Source: an uncultured Candidatus Saccharibacteria bacterium
GTDB lineage: Bacteria > Patescibacteriota > Saccharimonadia > Saccharimonadales > Saccharimonadaceae
Direction of reading: 5' to 3'
Length of the DNA: 64,000 bases
Assembly: GCA_938036785.1 (NCBI GenBank)
Contig: CALHWE010000011.1
Span: forward strand, 124,001 to 188,000
This document shows positions 59,146 through 64,000 of the stretch, one piece after another. Position numbers and translations under genes: made by a program. The notes beneath the pieces were generated by a model. The model was not told the DNA's origin, did no database searches, and worked only from the letters and a program-made list of their open reading frames with translations. The first letter of the stretch is position 1. Each line of letters opens with the position of its first letter.

Positions 59146-60600
59146 CTACTGCTTATATTGAGAATATGACTCGCCAGCGCTGAGCGGATGGCCAAATAGG
59201 TTCTTGACCGTGACAAATCTATACCCTTGCTTTTGTAATGCATCGAGGATACACGGCACAGCATCGACGCTGGTTTTGTGGATATCGTGCATGAGAATAA
59301 TCGCACCAGGTGCGGCATTGGCAACGGCGCGGCTGCAGACAATTGCTGCATCGTGATCGGCCCAATCGCGTGTATCGATTGACCACATAATGGCTGGCAT
59401 AGTAAGCTGCTGGAGCTGCGCACGCACCTTGTCATTCATGCCACCATATGGTGGACGGACCATTGTTGGTGTCACGCCAGTAGCTGCAGCAACGGCGCTG
59501 TTTGTACTCTCAATCTCTTGGCGGATGACAGCTTCGTCGCGCTTAGGAAGGAGTGGATGATTCCACGTGTGGTTGCCTATTTGATGTTTGCGTTGAACTG
59601 CTTGCTGGAGCGCGATACTGTATGGTGCAACATTTCGCCCCACCACAAAGAAGGTTGCCTTAGCATGATAGCGATCAAGATGCTCGAGTAGTGTTTGCGT
59701 GTATAACCCAGGCCCATCGTCGAAGGTGAGTGCAATACAGCGATAACGCACGCAGTCGGTTGATGATGATAATGCTGATGGTGGAATATCAAAAAGCTTC
59801 TTGGTGGTTGGGTTTTGGACAAAGTGGCTGAGCTGTTTAATTGGCAATTTCAGGCTAATGATTCCATCTACACCAATACCAAGCGAGCGTTTATCGAAGA
59901 GAAAGCCAATTGTTTTTCGGTCGTGTACTAAAAAGTTCGTGATAGATTCTGGAGTAATGACTCCCGCTACTTTTACTGGCTGGGCATGCGGGTAGTGCTG
60001 CTGCACCTGTTTACGTAGAGCAATAACAAGCTCATTTGTCCCTGCGATTGATGTATCAACGAGGGTAGACGATGTAATTGGCTGGCCGCTCATTTTATCG
60101 AATGTCCAGTAGTGAACCGTGTTGGTTGGTAGAGCGTGAGGTATAGTAGTACGGATAAACACAGCGAGAGAAATCGTCGTGTCATCTTGGTGAATAATGC
60201 GATAGGTAATGGTGTTGCTTCGAGCTGCTACATCAGTTGAAGTTATTTGTTGAGATGGAATTGCACTATCGATGATTGTGGCAACCGTTTTGTCTATGTT
60301 GGCAATGCCTGTTTGTGGATAGGTAATGATTGTTTGGTGCGATGCCGATTGATGCTTGATGATGCGTGAGCGAACAGCACCACGAGAAGATAGTGTGTAA
60401 GTGTGTATTGTTGATGGTGGTATATGTGTGATGTGTGATGATTTTTGTGATTGTTGGCCATACCAAAGAGAGCAGATTAATAGACTAGTAATAATAAGAC
60501 AGAGCCATGTATAAAAAAAGCCGCGAGATTTTGTAGGTGTTGTATTACTTTCAACACCTGAATAAACTTGAGCATCTGTCTCTTCCACCTTATAGAACAT
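59146..60600 (-). CDS. Membrane-anchored polysaccharide deacetylase (CE4/NodB)
   Basis: 484 residues from ATG 60600, chosen because TACAAT lies six bases upstream; the frame is open to 60660. A transmembrane helix at about 30-50 is followed by a ~200-residue extracellular region, partly like RsiV/DUF4163-type modules of other peptidoglycan deacetylases. The NodB domain has all motifs: ALTFDDGPG (Asp-Asp), GNHTWNHPLL (metal His pair), RPPYGG, WSIDTRDW and ILMHDI. It probably removes acetyl groups from peptidoglycan or a surface glycan, giving resistance to lysozyme, which is relevant in a cell that makes its own lysozyme. Confidence 0.92.
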   Translation of the reverse strand: MFYKVEETDAQVYSGVESNTTPTKSRGFFYTWLCLIITSLLICSLWYGQQSQKSSHITHIPPSTIHTYTLSSRGAVRSRIIKHQSASHQTIITYPQTGIANIDKTVATIIDSAIPSQQITSTDVAARSNTITYRIIHQDDTTISLAVFIRTTIPHALPTNTVHYWTFDKMSGQPITSSTLVDTSIAGTNELVIALRKQVQQHYPHAQPVKVAGVITPESITNFLVHDRKTIGFLFDKRSLGIGVDGIISLKLPIKQLSHFVQNPTTKKLFDIPPSALSSSTDCVRYRCIALTFDDGPGLYTQTLLEHLDRYHAKATFFVVGRNVAPYSIALQQAVQRKHQIGNHTWNHPLLPKRDEAVIRQEIESTNSAVAAATGVTPTMVRPPYGGMNDKVRAQLQQLTMPAIMWSIDTRDWADHDAAIVCSRAVANAAPGAIILMHDIHKTSVDAVPCILDALQKQGYRFVTVKNLFGHPLSAGESYSQYKQ

Positions 60601-60606
60601 AGCTAT

Positions 60607-60612
60607 ATTGTA
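60607..60612 (-). promoter_or_regulatory. Leaderless-type promoter of the deacetylase gene
   Basis: TACAAT, ATAGCT, ATG on the minus strand: six bases between the -10 hexamer and the start codon. The sequence ATAGCT resembles ACAGCT at rnpA and rfbB. Confidence 0.65.
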
Positions 60613-60694
60613 GCGCGAACCGAGGTAAGAACAAAATGGGATAAGCAGAGTCTGATACAAAAGACATTATAAAATAGAATATTTATTACTCTAT

Positions 60695-60735
60695 GTTCAT
60701 TGCAAAATACCCAGATGGGGTATTTTGCAATGAAC
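60695..60735. repeat. Perfect 18-bp inverted repeat upstream of the RNA-repair gene
   Basis: GTTCATTGCAAAATACCC (60695-60712) and its exact complement GGGTATTTTGCAATGAAC (60718-60735) flank a 5-nt loop AGATG. It lies in the 299-bp divergent gap between the deacetylase and RNA-repair genes, about 80 bp before the latter's -10. A weaker TACCC-N5-AGGTA dyad follows at 60777-60791. The left arm recurs at 46443. There is no T-run, so it is not a standard terminator. Confidence 0.92.
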
Positions 60736-60812
60736 TATTAATAAATATTATTCATAAAATAAGATAAATTGCTACATACCCTAATGAGGTAGAAGCCTTT
60801 TCTAACAGATGA

Positions 60813-60821
60813 TGATATAAT
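60813..60821 (+). promoter_or_regulatory. Extended -10 promoter of the RNA-repair gene
   Basis: TGATATAAT (TGn-TATAAT). It lies 78 nt before the ATG at 60900, so this gene has an ordinary leader, with AAAGGAG just before the start. The dyad at 60777-60791 falls near the expected -35. Confidence 0.55.
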
Positions 60822-60899
60822 ATAAAAACAAGAGTAAATTACTTGAGTTAGATATAGTTAAGCGAAATCTTAAAAACAACGCTACAGAAAGGAGAAAAT

Positions 60900-63080
60900 A
60901 TGCGACATCTTTTTATTACACGTGGAATTCCTGGATCTGGTAAAAGCACCTTTTTGCAATCTGCTGGACTTGGTCCATATACACTATCTCCTGATACTCT
61001 GCGCTTAGCGTATAGCAGCCCAGTGATGAATGATACAGGACGCATCGTTATGCCATATCAGGATGATCGACGGGTGTGGCAGCAGCTTCACGAGTTGCTT
61101 GATATGCGCATGGCTCGTGGTGAGCTTATTGTGGTTGATGCAACACATACAACGAGCTCGTACTTTCAGCAGTATGCACAGCTTGCACAGAAGTATCGTT
61201 ATAAGCTGTACGTTATAGATTTTGCGGATGTACCGCTTGCGGTCTGTCTAGAGCGCAATCGTCAGCGTGCACTACATAAGGTAGTCGATGATGCAGTTCT
61301 CGAGAAGATGCACGCTCGCCTCTCCACGTGTGCCATACCAAAACGATACACTGTCATACAGCCAGCGGAAGTAAAAGAGCTTATCGCGTCATATCGGCAA
61401 CCGATTAATTTGAGTCAGTATGAGCACATTCATCACATTGGTGATATCCAAGGATGCTATACGCCACTGCGTGAATATTTTGAGCAGCACCCCTATGTCG
61501 AGCACGATTATTATATCTTTACAGGTGATCTGCTCGATCGTGGCACAGAGAATGCAGAAGTATTGCAGTATGTGTGCGATAATTTTGTCGACAGGCCGAA
61601 TGTGACGTTTATTGAGGGTAACCATGATGGCTATATTTGGCAGTGGCTTAATCGCCAACCTATAAGAGCGCGAGAGTTTAATGGCCGAACTCGAGCGCAG
61701 TTAGAGCGTGCCAATATAGACAAGCGTGTTGTCAGTCGCTTGATGAAGTCCATGCAAGATTTTCTCTACTACACATGGAATGATAAACAAGTATTTGTGA
61801 GTCATGCGGGAATGAGTAATCTACCGGAGAGTCCTTTGCTGCTTGCCAGCCAGCAGTATATTCGTGGTGTGGGGCGCTATGAGCAGGTTGGTGCTATTGA
61901 CGATGCTTTTGTTGCCCATACCCCTGATGATGTCTATCAAGTGCATGGCCATCGCAACGCTCAGAATTATCCAGCGCAGTATAATCAGCGGTGCTTTAAT
62001 CTCGAGGGCAAAGTGGAGTTTGGTGGCACGCTACGGGTTGCTCAGCTTGCCGAGGAGGGCTGGTCGGTCGTTGAGGTAAGCAACCAGTCGGCTGAAGGCA
62101 TCCTCCACCCGGAAAACGCACCGCTCATCCATGGTCTGCGTGCCAATAAACTGATTGGTGAGCGGTCACTGCCGGGCAATATTAGCTCATTTCACTTTAA
62201 ACCAAAGGTGTTTTATGGCAAAAAATGGACAACGCAAACAGTGCGAGCTCGTGGACTATTTATGAATACACTGACGAACGAGATTGTAATTCGCGCCTAT
62301 GACAAGTTCTTCAATATTGGTGAGCGACGAGAAACTGAATTTGCTGCACTCAAAGATCAACTTGTCTTTCCAGTGCGTGCCTGGGTGAAGGAGAATGGTT
62401 ATCTTGGCTTGGTAGGCTATGATGCAACACTAGGTGACCTCGTCTTTGCGTCGAAAACAACAACGGAGAGTGATTTTGCCGGATGGTTTCGTCGCTTATT
62501 TTTGCAGCGCTATGGTAAGCATGTCGATGCGATCCGTCAGTATCTTGCCGAACATAATGTATGTTTGGTCTGTGAAGTAATGCTCCCGACAGAGGATCCA
62601 CACATCATTGAGTATGTACAAGATCGGATTGTTTTGCTCGATATAGTGCATCGCCAGGCAAAATTTGCCGCTGTTGACCAAGTTGAGCGTGAGCGATTTG
62701 CGGCTATGCTTGGTATGGAAACCAAGCGGCTTGCGGCGACGCTCCAAACGTGGGAGGAGTTTGCGACCTGGTATGAGCAGGTGCAGGGGCTTGACTATTT
62801 GTATGATGGTGTACCGATCGAGGGCTTTGTCATAGAGGATGCTCAGCATTGGCAGGTCAAAGCTAAACTCGATTATTACTCATTTTGGAAGCGGATGCGT
62901 GGTGTGCTTGATGGACTTAAGGCGGGGCGTAGTCCAAAGCGTGCCGCTGCCTACCCACACCCTGAGTACGCAGCGCGCGTCATTGCCTATATGCAGGGCA
63001 TCCCTATTGACGCATTGGCTCAGATGTCTATTATCGATGTTCGTCGCCGCTGGCAACGAGAGCAAGAAAAAACCGTATAG
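60900..63080 (+). CDS. Polynucleotide kinase-phosphatase-RNA ligase (RNA repair enzyme)
   Basis: 726 residues in three parts. (1) Kinase, about 1-165: P-loop GIPGSGKS (9-16), DATHTTSSYF and RNRQRALHKV. (2) Calcineurin-like phosphatase, about 170-395: GDIQGC (181-186), GDLLDRG, EGNHDG, SHAGM and HGH. (3) Ligase, about 400-720: KFFN (469-472) then KENG (Lys497 as likely AMP-accepting residue), EGFVIED (641-647) and VKAKLDYY with Lys654/Lys656. KFFN before the nucleotidyl lysine is a feature of T4 RNA ligase 1. The protein could heal and seal RNA breaks such as those made in tRNA anticodon loops: 5'-kinase, 2',3'-phosphatase, ligation. The domain order equals bacterial Pnkp, but no hen1 gene is adjacent. 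Confidence 0.9.
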   Translation: MRHLFITRGIPGSGKSTFLQSAGLGPYTLSPDTLRLAYSSPVMNDTGRIVMPYQDDRRVWQQLHELLDMRMARGELIVVDATHTTSSYFQQYAQLAQKYRYKLYVIDFADVPLAVCLERNRQRALHKVVDDAVLEKMHARLSTCAIPKRYTVIQPAEVKELIASYRQPINLSQYEHIHHIGDIQGCYTPLREYFEQHPYVEHDYYIFTGDLLDRGTENAEVLQYVCDNFVDRPNVTFIEGNHDGYIWQWLNRQPIRAREFNGRTRAQLERANIDKRVVSRLMKSMQDFLYYTWNDKQVFVSHAGMSNLPESPLLLASQQYIRGVGRYEQVGAIDDAFVAHTPDDVYQVHGHRNAQNYPAQYNQRCFNLEGKVEFGGTLRVAQLAEEGWSVVEVSNQSAEGILHPENAPLIHGLRANKLIGERSLPGNISSFHFKPKVFYGKKWTTQTVRARGLFMNTLTNEIVIRAYDKFFNIGERRETEFAALKDQLVFPVRAWVKENGYLGLVGYDATLGDLVFASKTTTESDFAGWFRRLFLQRYGKHVDAIRQYLAEHNVCLVCEVMLPTEDPHIIEYVQDRIVLLDIVHRQAKFAAVDQVERERFAAMLGMETKRLAATLQTWEEFATWYEQVQGLDYLYDGVPIEGFVIEDAQHWQVKAKLDYYSFWKRMRGVLDGLKAGRSPKRAAAYPHPEYAARVIAYMQGIPIDALAQMSIIDVRRRWQREQEKTV

Positions 63081-63107
63081 CCGTATTACCAACCTTACCC
63101 TTCACGG

Positions 63108-63113
63108 TATAAT
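63108..63113 (+). promoter_or_regulatory. Leaderless-type promoter of the permease gene
   Basis: TATAAT, AGAAGC, ATG 63120: again six bases between the hexamer and the start codon, no Shine-Dalgarno in between. Confidence 0.65.
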
Positions 63114-63119
63114 AGAAGC

Positions 63120-64000
63120 ATGAAAATGATTCGTTGGTTGGCGAAGCGGTGGCGCCGCGTTGCGGTAGTGGCTGGGGTGCTCGTTGGGCTAGCTGCACTT
63201 CGCCTTGTATCGGCACAAACAGGGCAGTGGTCGCTACCTGATCGATTGCAAGACTGGATAACGCTGAGTTTGAGCGTGATGATCGAGGCACTACCATTCG
63301 TCATGCTGGGGATTTGCATTGCAATTATAGTGCAGGTGTGGCTGCCAGCCGAGCGCTTGCTTACCTATCTGCCGCAACAGCCATTGTTGCGGCGAGCTTG
63401 TTTGTCGCTCCTTGGTATTGCGCTGCCAGTCTGTGAGTGTGGCAATGTCCCCTTAGCTCGTGGCCTGCTAGCAAAAGGGCTTACACCTAGTGAATCTCTC
63501 GTATTTTTGCTTGCTGCACCAGTCCTCAACCCAGTGACAATCATCACGACGCAGCAAGCATTCGCTGGCGATGTGACCATTCTCTGGGCGCGAGTGTTTG
63601 GTGGCTTCGCTATTGCTAATCTTGTTGGCTGGGTCTATGCGCATCGCCCGGCGGAGGAGTTATTGACCAATACGTTTGTTGCTTCGTGCCAGGCAGATCA
63701 TATGCAGCAGAGCAAGCGAGTAGCAAGCCTTGCGATATTTCGACGTGAGGTGCAGGCGATGCTGCCAGCCTTGGTAGTTGGTGCAGGGTTAGCAGGTCTT
63801 GTGCAAGTGCTAGTGTCGCGCGAGGTATTGGTATCGCTGGGGAGCCAGCCAGTGTGGTCGGTGATTGCAATGGTGGCGTTGGCATTTATCGTCTCAATTT
63901 GCTCTAATGTTGATGCGTTCTTCGCCTTGGCATTTCGCCAGACCTTTATGACCGGGGCGCTTGTAAGTTTCTTGACCTTTGGCCCAATGATCGATATCAA
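63120..64000 (+). CDS. Permease of the ArsP_1/DUF318 type (3' truncated by window edge)
   Basis: 293 residues visible and open to the last base. About seven hydrophobic segments are seen so far. LPVCECGNVPLARGLLAKG corresponds to the conserved Cys-containing PLCSCG-type motif of the PF03773 permease family, and APVLNPVTI and ICSNVDAFFALAF are further family features. Members include ArsP, which exports organoarsenicals, and YcgR-type proteins linked to metal homeostasis. Substrate not readable. The start is ATG 63120, with an alternative Met at codon 3. Confidence 0.85.
   Translation, partial: MKMIRWLAKRWRRVAVVAGVLVGLAALRLVSAQTGQWSLPDRLQDWITLSLSVMIEALPFVMLGICIAIIVQVWLPAERLLTYLPQQPLLRRACLSLLGIALPVCECGNVPLARGLLAKGLTPSESLVFLLAAPVLNPVTIITTQQAFAGDVTILWARVFGGFAIANLVGWVYAHRPAEELLTNTFVASCQADHMQQSKRVASLAIFRREVQAMLPALVVGAGLAGLVQVLVSREVLVSLGSQPVWSVIAMVALAFIVSICSNVDAFFALAFRQTFMTGALVSFLTFGPMIDI

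Noticed and set aside
1..64000. CRISPR array, insertion sequence or prophage
   Set aside because: No regularly spaced direct repeats, transposase, integrase or phage structural genes were seen; the phage-tail-lysozyme domain alone is part of the secretion locus.

Overview
The window reads as a chromosomal segment of a small-genome bacterium, most likely of the Candidate Phyla Radiation and probably Candidatus Saccharibacteria (TM7). This is an inference. It rests on a PrgI / split TraC-VirB4 secretion module with lysozyme-type cargo, many short-leader promoters, tight gene packing, and a large surface-polysaccharide region with almost no central metabolism. All three stop codons terminate intact genes, so the standard code (table 11) applies and the UGA-recoded SR1/Gracilibacteria are unlikely.

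Layout. 1-12138 (+): type IV secretion-like operon: polytopic VirB6/TrbL-type protein (cut by the left edge), PrgI-domain protein with a long Pro/Gln tail, TraC N-terminal-like protein, VirB4 ATPase, a membrane protein ending in an M15-type peptidase, a secreted lysozyme + C39-like peptidase, and a small anchored protein. 12163-18548: replication-origin region in the classic order recF-dnaN-dnaA (minus) against rpmH-rnpA-yidC-jag (plus), with DnaA-box clusters on both sides of dnaA. 18824-24045: glycosyltransferase, ManC-type cupin, GtrA/GtrB pair and a stand-alone sucC-sucD pair. 24046-54018: surface-glycan region: Wzm/Wzt ABC exporter, many glycosyltransferases, flippase, dTDP-rhamnose genes (rmlA, B, C and two rmlD), galE, glmS, polyprenyl glycosylphosphotransferase, O-antigen-ligase-like protein, plus a secreted protein with nine ChW repeats. 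54035-60600: class-A-beta-lactamase-like serine hydrolase, tRNA-Asn, EEP phosphohydrolase, an HD + DUF1152 protein with a broken 5' end, and a polysaccharide deacetylase. 60601-64000: an 18-bp perfect inverted repeat, a kinase-phosphatase-RNA ligase (RNA repair) protein and a permease cut by the right edge.

How the parts fit. The secretion genes with two wall-cleaving cargo proteins suggest a machine that crosses or acts on peptidoglycan, of its own wall or of a partner cell. The glycan region supplies activated sugars (dTDP-rhamnose, UDP-galactose, glucosamine-6-phosphate), lipid-linked starters, assembly enzymes and export, so the cell seems to invest heavily in surface decoration.

Points most worth following: (1) the HD-DUF1152 gene has a promoter and ATG that run into a (CT)6 tract and are out of frame with the body by exactly one CT unit, suggesting a phase-variable switch, a fresh mutation or an assembly error; (2) the single-protein RNA-repair enzyme with a T4-Rnl1-type ligase and the inverted repeat upstream, whose arm recurs 14 kb away; (3) a recurrent promoter design in which a -10 hexamer lies exactly 6 nt before the ATG, predicting leaderless mRNAs.
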